A DNA stretch of 64,000 nt from JAJYVT01 sp035534455 (GCA_035534455.1 DATLRV010000048.1:50218-114217); one strand, 5' to 3'; positions 36,330 to 44,311 are shown, counted from the stretch's first letter. Made by a program: numbers and translations. The notes: a model not told the origin generated them from the sequence alone.

Positions 36330-36779
36330 GTGGCCCGGATCCTCGTCGCGAGCGACGCGCCGAGCATGCGTCGTGAGCTTGCCTCGGTCACCGAGGGCCC
36401 CGAGGTCGAGGTGGTCGAGGCGTCGTCCGGCCCGGGCGTCGTCCGGCTGGTCCTCGACGACCCGCCGGACCTCGTCGTGGTCGACCTGCAGATGGGGAAC
36501 ATGGGCGGGATGGCCGTCTGCCTCGAGCTGCGACTCGAAGAGTCGTATCTCGACATCCCCCACGTCCCGGTGCTCATGCTGCTCGACCGCCGCCCGGACG
36601 TCTTCCTCGCGCGCCGCTCCGGCGCGGAGGGATGGCTGGTCAAGCCTCTGGACCCCATCCGGGTCCGACGAGCCACCCGCGCGCTGCTCGACGGCGGCAC
36701 CTACCACGACGAGTCGTACCAGCCGGTTCCCGTGCTCGTCGCCTCTGCACTGCCGTCGCTGCCGGGCACGGGCGGCTGA
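36330..36779 (+). CDS. Stand-alone response-regulator receiver-like protein
   Basis: 149 residues from a GTG start. The fold follows a receiver domain: VARILVASDAPSMRRELASV, the phosphoacceptor region DLVVVDLQMGNMGGMAV, and the lysine loop EGWLVKPLDPIRVRRAT. Only one acidic residue is kept at the first metal site (ASD), so phosphorylation may be weak. There is no output domain. It is nine bases after the second ArsA ATPase and nine before the CBS gene, so all are likely cotranscribed. Confidence 0.8.
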   Translation: MARILVASDAPSMRRELASVTEGPEVEVVEASSGPGVVRLVLDDPPDLVVVDLQMGNMGGMAVCLELRLEESYLDIPHVPVLMLLDRRPDVFLARRSGAEGWLVKPLDPIRVRRATRALLDGGTYHDESYQPVPVLVASALPSLPGTGG

Positions 36780-36788
36780 CGCGGCATC

Positions 36789-38006
36789 GTGGCGGGGCGC
36801 CGCGCCAACCGGCCTCCACCAGACGGCGAGGCGCCGCGGCGCCCGCGCCGGCGACTGCTGTGGCGACGCGGCGATACCGAGGCGCGCGGGAGACGAGCCC
36901 GTCGCGACGCCGCGTACGAGCACTCCGATGCGGCGGAGCAGGAGAGGGTCATCGTCGAGGCGCTCGGCGATCTCCGCGACATGGACGTCCGGGAGGTGAT
37001 GACCCCTCGAACCGACGTCGTGGCGCTGTCCATCCCGGTGAGCGCGGAGGACGTGGCGAGAGCGGTGCGCGAGTCCGGCCACAGCGCCTACCCGGTCGTC
37101 AACGGCGGCCTCGACGATGTGGTCGGGGTGCTCTACGTGAACGACCTCTTCCGCACCCGGCGCTGGCGCGGCGGTCTCTTCGGACCCGACGGCGACCGCG
37201 CCCAAGGCGAGCTCCCCTTCACCCACGACGACGTACCCGGGTCCGCGGACAGCCCGCCGGCGCAGGTGACGAGCGCCCCGCCCCCCGCCCACCCGTCACC
37301 TGCGCACCAGCCGGTGGCGCCCCGGCCCTCGCCGGCCAAGACGGCCGAGGGGCGCGAACCCGCCGGCCTCTCGCCAATCGAGATCTCGCGGCGGGTCAGG
37401 CAGGCCTACGTCGTTCCCGAGTCGAGACCGATCCTCGCCGCGCTGGTGGAGATGCGCCGTCACCGACGCGGGTTCGCCGTCGTCGTCGACGAGTACGGCG
37501 GCGTCTCGGGAGTGCTCACCGTCAAGGATCTCCTCGAACCGATCGTGGGCGAGCTCCACGACGAGCTCGACGTCGACGAGGGACCGTCGATCGTGCGCGT
37601 CGACAGCGCCCGATGGCTCGTCGACGGCCAGACCAACGTGGACGAGGTGCGCGAGCGCTTGGACATCGCGGTGCCCGACGGCGAGTACGTCACCATCGGG
37701 GGCTTCGTCCTCGACGCGCTCGGGCACATCCCGGTCGAGGGGGAGAGCGTGCGGGTCGACGGCTGGGACCTCACGGTCCAAGAGATGGACAAGCGGCGGA
37801 TCGCCGGCATCCTCGTCCGCCGCCGCCCCCCGCACCACGGCGGCTCGGTGGCCCCCGCGCCCCCGGCGGTCATGGGGCCGCCGGACGCGGCGACGGCGGG
37901 CGGACCCCGGACCGACACCCTGACACCGGTCGCCGAGACGCCGGCGCCGGACGCGCCATCCGACGGGGACGCGTCGCCCGGCGAAGGGCCCGAGGTGCTG
38001 GGTTAG
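36789..38006 (+). CDS. CBS-domain pair protein of the CorC/HlyC type
   Basis: 405 residues from a GTG start. A basic N-terminus is followed by a CBS pair (VREVMTPRTDVVALSIPV, ESGHSAYPVVNGGLDDVVG; then AALVEMRRHRRGFAVVVDEY and GVSGVLTVKDLLEPIVGEL), interrupted by a ~70-residue proline-rich insert, and a C-terminal CorC_HlyC transporter-associated domain (WLVDGQTNVDEVRERLDI, YVTIGGFVLDALGHIPVEG). There is no DUF21 membrane domain, so it resembles CorC. A Pro/Asp-rich tail follows. Its role in Mg2+/Co2+ homeostasis is inferred from the family. Confidence 0.87.
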   Translation: MAGRRANRPPPDGEAPRRPRRRLLWRRGDTEARGRRARRDAAYEHSDAAEQERVIVEALGDLRDMDVREVMTPRTDVVALSIPVSAEDVARAVRESGHSAYPVVNGGLDDVVGVLYVNDLFRTRRWRGGLFGPDGDRAQGELPFTHDDVPGSADSPPAQVTSAPPPAHPSPAHQPVAPRPSPAKTAEGREPAGLSPIEISRRVRQAYVVPESRPILAALVEMRRHRRGFAVVVDEYGGVSGVLTVKDLLEPIVGELHDELDVDEGPSIVRVDSARWLVDGQTNVDEVRERLDIAVPDGEYVTIGGFVLDALGHIPVEGESVRVDGWDLTVQEMDKRRIAGILVRRRPPHHGGSVAPAPPAVMGPPDAATAGGPRTDTLTPVAETPAPDAPSDGDASPGEGPEVLG

Positions 38007-38037
38007 GCTGTCGGTCTGCCGGGGGCGACCTCGGTGA

Positions 38038-38115
38038 CGGGCTGTGGCGCAGTTTGGTTAGCGCGCTGCGTTCGGGACGCAGAGGTCCCCGGTTCAAATC
38101 CGGGCAGCCCGACCA
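38038..38115 (+). tRNA. tRNA-Pro(CGG), integration site
   Basis: Cloverleaf with acceptor CGGGCTG/CAGCCCG, D-arm GCGCAGTTTGGTTAGCGC, anticodon arm CTGCG-TTCGGGA-CGCAG (anticodon CGG) and T-arm CCCCGGTTCAAATCCGGG. CCA is encoded (38113-38115). Bases from 38071 onward, that is the anticodon loop to the 3' end, form the left copy of the 60-bp repeat that bounds the integrated element. Confidence 0.95.
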
Positions 38116-38130
38116 CATTTTCCCTGGTCA
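38071..38130 (+). repeat. attL: left 60-bp direct repeat of the tRNA-Pro element
   Basis: Identical to 44252-44311. It starts at TTCGGGACGC in the anticodon loop and ends with TTTTCCCTGGTCA, fifteen bases past the encoded CCA. The base before and after differs between the two copies, which fixes the length. Confidence 0.95.
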
Positions 38131-39302
38131 GAGGCCCTTTCGGCCTTCCGACTGGTTCGCTTGCTCGGGGCCATCGCGGTTCTATCGCGAGTGTCGCGGC
38201 GGAACACGCCCGCGAAGCTCGCTCCGAGGGTGTCGGCAGCCGTCCGATCCGCGGCCGATGTGGCCTGCGCGTACAGCTCGAGCGTGAGCCTGACGTCGGA
38301 GTGGCCGAGGCGTCGCTGCGCCGTCTTCACGTCCACGCCTCTGGCAACCATGATCGATGCGTTCGTCCGCCTCAGGTCGTGGAAGTTGGCTCCCGCGAGC
38401 CCCGCCGCCTCGACAGCCGGAAGCCAGATCCGTTGTCGGAAGTTCGAGTAGCTCATGGCCGCTCCGGTCGTCGACGGAAACCACAGCGCATCGCGATCTG
38501 CGCCCGTCAACTTTGCCGACACCATGTGGGCACCGATCCTTTGTGCCAGCGCGACGGGCAATGCCAGCGCGCGGATTCCCGCCTACGACTTCGGCGGCCC
38601 GGCCATGGACCGGCCGTGGCGGTCGCGCACGACGGCCTCGCTCACGGTGAGTCGCCGGCCGAGCACGTCGACCGAAGAGACTCGGATGCCTGCGACTTCG
38701 CCCCAACGCAGACCGAGCATCGCCGCGAGCCACACCATCATGCGGTACCGCACGTCGATCTTCGCGGCGATGGCGGCGACCTCCTCTCGACTGAGCGCGC
38801 GCGGTGCGCGCTTGACGCCCTTCGGGAGGTTGATCCGTCGACAAGGGGAGCGGACGAGCAGGTCTGCGTTCACTGCGTACGCCAGCATCGCTCTGAGCGT
38901 CCCGTACGTCCGCGCCACCGTCCTCGGTGCCATCGTCTCGCTCCAGCGGTTCACCAGCTGCTGCACGTCCGGCTGCCGGAGACCTCCGATGCGACGGGCA
39001 CCGACGGCGGGGACGATGTGGACGATGTGGACGTCGATGGCGACCCTGTCCCGGGCGACGGTGCTCTCGCGCTTGCCTGGATTGCTCTCGAGCCACAGCT
39101 CTGCCAGCTGCGCGACGCTGATGCGGCCGCCCGCGGGCTCGACAAGCACTCCCGAGTAGCGGCGAACCTCTGCGTCCGCTGCCCACGCCTCGGCGTCCTT
39201 GCGACGCGCGAACGTCTTCATGACGCCTCGCCCATCCACCCAGACCCGGGCGTCGTAGCGGGACTCGCCACGCCTCGTCGTTCGTTTCACGATCTCTACC
39301 AC
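38094..39302 (-). pseudogene. int: Tyrosine recombinase (integrase) interrupted by one in-frame TAG
   Basis: 402 sense codons' length from GTG at 39302, which has a perfect AAGGAGG site. N-terminus KRTTRRGESRYDARVWVDG, core-binding domain with WLESNPGKRESTVARDR, catalytic domain with arginine in AAMLGLRWGEVAGIRV, HxxR in FHDLRRTNASIMVARG, and RRLGHSDVRLTLELYAQ with the nucleophilic tyrosine. A TAG at 38585-38583 sits within GPPKS*AGIRALALP, where the family usually has Glu after PK(T/S); the frame continues without shift after it. It is therefore a single-base nonsense mutation of GAG, or read-through. The 3' end overlaps the antisense strand of the tRNA-Pro attL copy, the usual place for such integrases. 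Confidence 0.88.
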
Positions 39303-39334
39303 GAGGGTCCTCCTTCGTCGTAGTGCCGCGGAAG

Positions 39335-39727
39335 CTACGCCGCCGGTGCGCGGCGCAGCGGTGGCCGACCACCGCGTTGCCCGTCCTTCAGCGACGATCG
39401 GAACGCGTCGAGTGAGTCGGTTGCGATCCGCCGAGCGGCGCCGACCTTGACTGCGTGTAGATCTCCGCGCTTCATCAGCTCGTAGACGGTCGAGCGCGAG
39501 ACCGAGAGGAGCCTCGCTGCCTCGGGCACGGTCAAAAGACGCTGAGTTCCGTCGGTGACCACTCGGTCCTCCGAGCGGAGCATGGCGACGACGTGGCGTG
39601 CGATCACGGCGCCGAGATGCTCTGCGAACGCGCCGAGCCTCGCTTCGATGCGGGCATCGACGACCCGATCGAGCATCCCGAGCAGGTCGGCTTGCTCCGG
39701 GAGCTGGCCGTCCGGTGCGGTGGTCAC
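39335..39727 (-). CDS. Helix-turn-helix DNA-binding protein (excisionase-like)
   Basis: 130 residues from GTG at 39727, overlapping the end of the Rep-like gene (GTGA). The N-terminal half is helical (MLDRVVDARIEARLGAFAEH), and the C-terminal half is a MerR/Xis-type HTH (LLTVPEAARLLSVSRSTVYE, LMKRGDLHAVKVGAARRIA). Position directly upstream of the integrase, in the same direction, fits an excisionase or regulator. A decayed relative is at 60.7-61.2 kb. Confidence 0.85.
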   Translation of the reverse strand: MTTAPDGQLPEQADLLGMLDRVVDARIEARLGAFAEHLGAVIARHVVAMLRSEDRVVTDGTQRLLTVPEAARLLSVSRSTVYELMKRGDLHAVKVGAARRIATDSLDAFRSSLKDGQRGGRPPLRRAPAA

Positions 39728-40851
39728 TGCGGTCCCATTGCGACACGCTTGCGCTCGACGCGCTCGGCGAAGGTGATCCGGCTCACATGCTCGTAGTCGC
39801 GCAGATGCGGTGCTGCGGCCACGACCGTGTCGTCGACGTCGTCGGTCCCGACGACCGCCGCGAGAGGCCAGGTAGCCGGTGAGCCCCGGGAGGATCCTGG
39901 CGATCGACGCGGCGCGCCGGGCGGCGGGCGATCCGCTCGGCGCCGACACGGCGTTGCAGGAGGCTCGCCTGTTGGACCTTGCGCCACTCGGAGGAAAGCG
40001 GCCAGCGCGAGCGATTCGCATCGTCGTCACGGGGATCCCTCATCGTGAGCCACTCGCCGGTCGCGTACGCCCAGACGTCCCCGGCGGCGGCGAGGGCCTC
40101 GTCGACGCCCGAGAGCCCGAACTCGCCGAGTGCCTCCCTGGCGACCTCGAACTCGAGGCGCCAGACGGGCTGACCGGGCCGGTAGGCGTCGCCCCAGAGC
40201 TCGTGCCACCACGTCGCCCCCATTGGCTTCGACGTCGGCGGTCTTGTCGTAGAGGCGCGCGGTGATGGTCTTCGACTTGCGGGACCCGAACGTGAAGCCG
40301 GTGAACCTGCCGGCCATCTCGAACGTCGTCCGGGCGTCGGCTCTGCAGATGAAACGGGCGGCTTCTCCGGCGCTGACCTCGAAGCCCTGGAAGTCGCTGA
40401 ACAGGTCGACCCGACTGACGCTCCAAGACAGCTGCCCGAGCGCTGGGGAAAGGACCGTGGTGAGTGCCTCGACGGTGCCTTTGGGCCCGAGCGAGTGCAG
40501 GGCTTCTGCGCGGGGCTGGACCCGAACGGTCGGGAGGTGGTCGCTCGTGGTCAGCCCGATCCGGGCCATTCGGTGCTCGAGGCAGTACCGGTAGCGGCCC
40601 CAGGCGTGGGGCGCCATCGCGAAGATCTCCTCCCCGATCTCACAGGGGGTCGCGAGCCGCACACGGTCTGCCCAGCGCCGGCGGTTCTCCAGGTGCTCGA
40701 GGAACAGCGGGCCGAGGATCGCCCTCGCCGAGAGGTAGAGGGCGTCGAACCCCGAGCAGAGCTCCCTGACAGACCCCGGGTCCTCGGAGCCAGCAACCCG
40801 CAGATTTGCGACTACGGAGTCACGGGTCGGCACAGGGCGAGAGACGGTCAT
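39724..40851 (-). pseudogene. Replication-initiator-like protein, frameshifted
   Basis: Starting at ATG 40851, the frame reads PHAWGRYRYCLEHRMARIGL, SWSVSRVDLFSDFQGFEV and FGSRKSKTITARLYDKTAD, which resembles the replication initiation (Rep) proteins of integrative plasmids. Homology then moves to a second frame at an extra base in the C5 run 40217-40221 (TWWHELWGDAYRPGQPVWRL, WLTMRDPRDDDANRSRW), to a third near 39920-39945 (AASIARILPGLTGYLAS) and to a fourth near 39865 (VVGTDDVDDTVVAAAPHLRD), ending with GPQ and a stop at 39724. The related copy at 61.2-62.2 kb is unbroken at the first three places, which shows the shifts are real or are sequencing errors. Confidence 0.7.
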
Positions 40852-40856
40852 GGCGC

Positions 40857-41309
40857 TCAGTACCCGAGCTCGCCGCGGTGGTAGGCGATCTGGCGCTCGA
40901 CCTGGCCCTGCCAGGCCTGCTCGAGGTCGAGGGTGATCCAGGGAAAGCGGTAGTCATCGGGGTGGGCGCCGAAGGCGCTCCGGAAAGCCCTCACCTTCCG
41001 GAACACGGTGGCCCGGTGCCATCCCCCGCGCTCGAGGTTGGCGAATCCTCCTGCCAGGTGCCACGCCACCCAGAAGCCGATCAGCTCGGACTCTTCGAGG
41101 GCAGCGTGGGCGATGTCCTCGCGCACTGTGTCTGTGAGCTCTTCCGCCTCGTAGCCACGCCCGGGGAAGGCCTCGGCCAGGACGTCCTCGTCCAAGCGCG
41201 AATGGAACGCCGTCCAGCGTGACGCCGCGCGTCCAGAGCCTTCTGCGGACTCGGACTTCTCTTGGCGGTAGTCGGGGGCCGGGTGCGGCATGGACGGATA
41301 TTGTCGCAT
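40857..41309 (-). CDS. Element-encoded hypothetical protein
   Basis: 150 residues, ending six bases before the Rep-like ATG, in the same direction. Readable features are DEDVLAEAFPGRGYEAEELT, LIGFWVAWHLAGGFANLERG and a C-terminal WQGQVERQIAYHRGELGY. No family recognised. Position suggests a small accessory of the replication module. Confidence 0.65.
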   Translation of the reverse strand: MRQYPSMPHPAPDYRQEKSESAEGSGRAASRWTAFHSRLDEDVLAEAFPGRGYEAEELTDTVREDIAHAALEESELIGFWVAWHLAGGFANLERGGWHRATVFRKVRAFRSAFGAHPDDYRFPWITLDLEQAWQGQVERQIAYHRGELGY

Positions 41310-41506
41310 GGATGCGACTGCTCTGTCAAGCCGCCTTCACCAGGCAATTTGCTACCAGGCCGGCTGCGGCCGGCCTCTCCCATGGTGCCTTGCGGTCGAG
41401 TTCCGGGCCCTCAAGGCACGTGGTCGCACCTTGGCCGTTGGGTTGTGTGATGTTCCGCTGCTCCCGTGGCCTTGACCGCCCTCGCCGGAGCCGGTGGCCC
41501 CGAAGT

Positions 41507-41523
41507 GCCGTACACTGTACGGC
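41507..41523. promoter_or_regulatory. 17-bp palindromic operator abutting the antitoxin start
   Basis: The sequence GCCGTACA-C-TGTACGGC is a perfect palindrome (8+1+8), and the last base is directly before the antitoxin ATG. DUF1778-type antitoxins repress their own operon, so this is the probable autoregulatory operator. Confidence 0.8.
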
Positions 41524-41790
41524 ATGGCCACGACCCGGCTCGAGATGCGAGTCCCCTCCGAGTGCGCCGAGCTCATCCGCCAGGCTGCGGCTGCGCGCGG
41601 CGAGTCGGTGACCGGCTTCGTCCTCGACGCTGCGACCCGCGCCGCAGAGGCGGAGCTTGCAGTTGAGCGCGAGACCCTCGTGCCGGCCGACTTCTTCAAG
41701 GAGTTGCTGGTGGCGCTCAACGCAGACGTAGAAGCCCCGGCGGAGCTCGAGGCGCTCGCCAACCAGCCGCGCGCCTTCGAGCGGGGGTGA
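41524..41790 (+). CDS. DUF1778 (TacA-type) antitoxin
   Basis: 88 residues. Ribbon-helix-helix N-terminus (TRLEMRVPSECAELIRQAAA, ESVTGFVLDAATRAAE) and a C-terminal toxin-binding tail (ERETLVPADFFKELLVALN). It neutralises the GNAT toxin encoded next and represses the operon. The stop overlaps the toxin start (GTGA). No Shine-Dalgarno precedes the ATG because the operator occupies that place; the transcript is perhaps leaderless. Confidence 0.92.
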   Translation: MATTRLEMRVPSECAELIRQAAAARGESVTGFVLDAATRAAEAELAVERETLVPADFFKELLVALNADVEAPAELEALANQPRAFERG

Positions 41791-42299
41791 GCTACCGGTC
41801 CGAGCATCTCTCGGCACACCACCACCTCGATGACTTCTCGAGTGGGAACGATTCGCTCGACGAGTGGCTCATCCGGAGCGCGCTCCATGCGGACGCAGCG
41901 AACACCGGGCGGACCTTCGTATGGATCGACGAGGGCTCACCCAGGGTCATCGGCTACTTCACGCTCGCGGCCCACCTCATGCGGCGGGCCGACGTTCCGA
42001 ACGCCGTCGGCCACGGCTCACCCGACACGATCCCCGCGGTGCTTCTCGCCCGCTTGGCACTCGACCGCTCCCAACAAGGGAGAGGCCTTGGTGCGCAACT
42101 TCTTCTCGACGCCCTCGAGCGTGCGGTGGAGGCGTCCCAGCGCGCGGCTGCCCGTCTAGTCGTCGTCGACGCCATCGACGAGCAGGCGGCCGCCTTCTAC
42201 CGCCGCTACGGCTTCAGGCCGTGCCCCGATCCACGAAGGCTGGTGCGAAAGACGAGCGACATCGCTGCTGCGCTTCGCAGCACCCCGTCTGCGCCCTAG
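41787..42299 (+). CDS. GNAT-family toxin (TacT/AtaT type)
   Basis: 170 residues. GNAT acetyl-CoA signature in IPAVLLARLALDRSQQGRGL followed by GAQLLLDALERAVEAS and VVDAIDEQAAAFYRRYGFRP. Toxins of this class acetylate aminoacyl-tRNA and stop translation. GTG start within the antitoxin stop, as in other DUF1778-GNAT pairs. The pair probably stabilises the integrated element. Confidence 0.92.
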   Translation: MSYRSEHLSAHHHLDDFSSGNDSLDEWLIRSALHADAANTGRTFVWIDEGSPRVIGYFTLAAHLMRRADVPNAVGHGSPDTIPAVLLARLALDRSQQGRGLGAQLLLDALERAVEASQRAAARLVVVDAIDEQAAAFYRRYGFRPCPDPRRLVRKTSDIAAALRSTPSAP

Positions 42300-42597
42300 T
42301 AGTTGCGGAGGCGTATACCACTGACTGTCTCTGAACGTCAGTCCACGTAGGCGAGCAGGGTGCCACCGCCGGGTCAGACCCCGTGTCCCGGGAGAAGCTC
42401 TTCGGCTTGGCGAGAGCCGCCAGGCGTTCGGCTGCACAAGATGAGCACCTTTCCGCTCCAGACCGCCTCGGCGGTTGTCGCCTCGAGGAGTGCGCCACCG
42501 AGGCCGAGGTGCGACCCCTCAAGCGTCTTCCATCGCGGGTCTATCGCGGGTCCGACGCTGTCGTACTCCATATGGCGGTGTCCGGGATCATCGCGTT
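42300..42597. other. No recognised gene, left flank of the nested IS
   Basis: 298 bases between the toxin gene and the IS target duplication. A plus-strand frame (from ATG-like 42383) runs into the IS but matches nothing I recognise. It may be the remains of an element gene cut by the IS insertion. Confidence 0.4.
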
Positions 42598-42600
42598 TAA
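42598..42600. repeat. Left target duplication (TAA) of the IS5-type element
   Basis: TAA directly before the left inverted repeat, matched by TAA at 44181-44183. A 3-bp TNA duplication fits the IS427-type subgroup of IS5. Confidence 0.7.
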
Positions 42601-42635
42601 GAGCGCGCGCCAATAGGCACCCGCGGCCAGCTCTG

Positions 42636-43469
42636 TCAAGCATTCCACCTGGCCGCCCACTTCACGAGCTTGACCGTGAGAATGAGCGTGATGGCCAGGG
42701 CGATCTGAGCAAGTCGGTGGGAGACGAACCGGTCGGTGTTGCGACGAAACTGACCGAAGTTGGAGAGCCATGAGTTCGAGCGCTCGATCGGCCAGCGGAG
42801 CCCGAGCGGGACCCGTTTTGGCTTGTCGGCCGTGCCGGTCTTGCGCCGTTCGGCGATGGCGAGGTCGGTGACGCCGCGGGCGACGCATTCGGAGCGGACG
42901 ATGCCGTTGTCGTAGCCCCGATCGAGGTGCAGCGTCTCGATGTCGACAAGCAGTCCCCGGCTGGCCACCGCGTCGAGGGTGGAGGGAAGCAGCACGCAGT
43001 CGTTGCGATTGGCGCCGTCGGTCACCCAACCGATCGGCACACCGTTTGCGTCAGTGGCGAGCGACCACTTCCAACCGGTCTTCCCCCGATCGGTCGGGTT
43101 GGGGCCGGTTCCCTCACCGCCGGCCGGCGCCTTGTGCAAGGAACCGTCGACGGAGACCTCGGACAGGTCGAGGCCGACCACCTTGTCGAACGCGTGGATG
43201 GCCTCTTCGACCAGACGGTCGAACGCCCCGCAGGCGACCCACTCGTCTCTCCGGCGCCTCAGCGTGGTCTCGCTCCCCTTGCCGAGGCGCCCGGCGACGT
43301 CCCAGCTGCACCCGGTGACCAAGCGGGACAAGATGGCCTCGAAGCAGTCGCGCTCGGAGATCCGGGGGCGATGGCACCCGAGTGGATGGCTTGAAACCCC
43401 TGGTGGGGGCAGGTAGGCGGCAAAGGACTGCCAGACGGCATCGACGACGCCAGGGGCAAGTGCGAGCAT
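42636..43469 (-). CDS. IS5-family DDE transposase
   Basis: 277 residues from ATG at 43469, which has a GGAGG site. DUF4096-type N-terminus (PRISERDCFEAILSRLVTGC, SWDVAGRLGKGSETTLRRR) then the catalytic domain: first Asp in VGLDLSEVSVDGSLHKAPAG, GKTGWKWSLATDANGVPIGW, second Asp in ETLHLDRGYDNGIVRSE, and Glu in LRWPIERSNSWLSNFGQFRR. Full length with all DDE residues, so probably active. Confidence 0.93.
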   Translation of the reverse strand: MLALAPGVVDAVWQSFAAYLPPPGVSSHPLGCHRPRISERDCFEAILSRLVTGCSWDVAGRLGKGSETTLRRRRDEWVACGAFDRLVEEAIHAFDKVVGLDLSEVSVDGSLHKAPAGGEGTGPNPTDRGKTGWKWSLATDANGVPIGWVTDGANRNDCVLLPSTLDAVASRGLLVDIETLHLDRGYDNGIVRSECVARGVTDLAIAERRKTGTADKPKRVPLGLRWPIERSNSWLSNFGQFRRNTDRFVSHRLAQIALAITLILTVKLVKWAARWNA

Positions 43470-43616
43470 GGATCCTCCACTGGTTTCGTTGGGTCGGGAC
43501 AGCAGCCGGATCATGTCCGGTCCGACACAACGACCGGTGGACCTTTCTCCTGGTCATCAGCGGTCCACCGGTGACACACACTGGGCGAAGAAGATGGGCA
43601 CCAAAGGAGGTGGCCC

Positions 43617-44150
43617 ATGGCCAAGGTGCAGCGCAACGACCCGTGTCCGTGCGGAAGCGGCATGAAGGCCAAGCGCTGCTGCCACGGGCCAGTCAGGCAC
43701 ATCGACGTCCGCATCATGCCGGTCGAGCTATACCGGGATCTCATCTGCGAACTGGGCGGGACCACCAGGGTCGAGTTCGGCGCCCTCTTCGAAGAACTTC
43801 TGGCCCTTCCCGAGCTCGACCTCTCACTCCAGGTGCCGTTGCCAGCCTTTCGAACCCCAGCCATCGAACGGGCGGTCACTGCACTGCACAACGACGACGC
43901 CGAAGACTTCGACCAAGCCATTGCCGGCGTGGTGGCCGAGATCGACAGCGACCTGCTTCGACTCCTCCTCGCCCGAGCGGTCGTCATCCTTCGAGACGCC
44001 GGACGGATCGGGCGCAAGCTTGCCGCCGTCGCAGTGATCGAACTCGACAGAGAAGAGTCCGCCCTCTTGGCGTCCTCGGTCGCCCAATCGATCAGCGTTC
44101 TGGCTGGCGAACAACGGACTCCGAGCGGACTCTTGGTGGCAGCAAGCTAG
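43617..44150 (+). CDS. SEC-C motif protein, IS passenger
   Basis: 177 residues; strong AAAGGAGGT site. The N-terminus has the SEC-C zinc motif NDPCPCGSGMKAKRCCHG, as in SecA tails. The rest is helical (LYRDLICELGGTTRVEFGAL, EIDSDLLRLLLARAVVIL) and unrecognised. It lies between the terminal inverted repeats of the IS, divergent from the transposase and stopping 15 bases before the right repeat, so it moves with the element. Role unknown; zinc binding is expected. Confidence 0.85.
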   Translation: MAKVQRNDPCPCGSGMKAKRCCHGPVRHIDVRIMPVELYRDLICELGGTTRVEFGALFEELLALPELDLSLQVPLPAFRTPAIERAVTALHNDDAEDFDQAIAGVVAEIDSDLLRLLLARAVVILRDAGRIGRKLAAVAVIELDREESALLASSVAQSISVLAGEQRTPSGLLVAAS

Positions 44151-44180
44151 GGCTTCGGCTCGGCTTATTGGCGCGCGCTC

Positions 44181-44183
44181 TAA
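44181..44183. repeat. Right target duplication (TAA) of the IS5-type element
   Basis: TAA directly after the right inverted repeat, matching 42598-42600. Confidence 0.7.
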
Positions 44184-44251
44184 GGCGGATGACCTGGACT
44201 TTCTGTCCGCAGCCGTCCGAATCCGTCCGGCCGTTGAACGCCTAATACGCA

Positions 44252-44311
44252 TTCGGGACGCAGAGGTCCCCGGTTCAAATCCGGGCAGCCCGACCACATT
44301 TTCCCTGGTCA
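44252..44311 (+). repeat. attR: right 60-bp direct repeat of the tRNA-Pro element
   Basis: Exact copy of 38071-38130, containing the 3' half of tRNA-Pro from the anticodon loop onward. The 5' half of a tRNA is absent here, so this copy is not a functional tRNA gene. It marks the right border of the integrated element. Confidence 0.95.

Larger units (their letters stand above)
42601..44180. mobile_element. IS5-family element with SEC-C passenger gene (1,580 bp)
   Basis: Terminal inverted repeats GAGCGCGCGCCAATA (42601-42615) and its exact complement (44166-44180), flanked by TAA duplications. Contents: leftward transposase 42636-43469, a 147-base divergent promoter region, and a rightward SEC-C gene 43617-44150. 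IS427-type elements are usually about 0.85 kb with one gene; this one is nearly double. Confidence 0.85.
38131..44251. mobile_element. Integrated element in tRNA-Pro (about 6.2 kb)
   Basis: Bounded by the 60-bp repeats. The modules int, HTH, Rep-like and a small protein read leftward, and the toxin-antitoxin pair and the nested IS are at the right. The size and order resemble a small AICE or integrative plasmid lacking transfer genes. The broken integrase and Rep genes suggest it is fixed in place. Confidence 0.88.

Noticed and set aside
38583..38585. Pyrrolysine at the TAG in the integrase
   Set aside because: No pyl genes are seen, and Pyl is not expected in an integrase; a point mutation of GAG is simpler.
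42374..42643. Minus-strand 89-codon frame left of the IS transposase
   Set aside because: No homology, no ribosome site, and it crosses the IS border.
44252..44311. Second tRNA-Pro gene
   Set aside because: Only the 3' half from the anticodon loop is present; the 5' half is unrelated sequence. It is an att copy.
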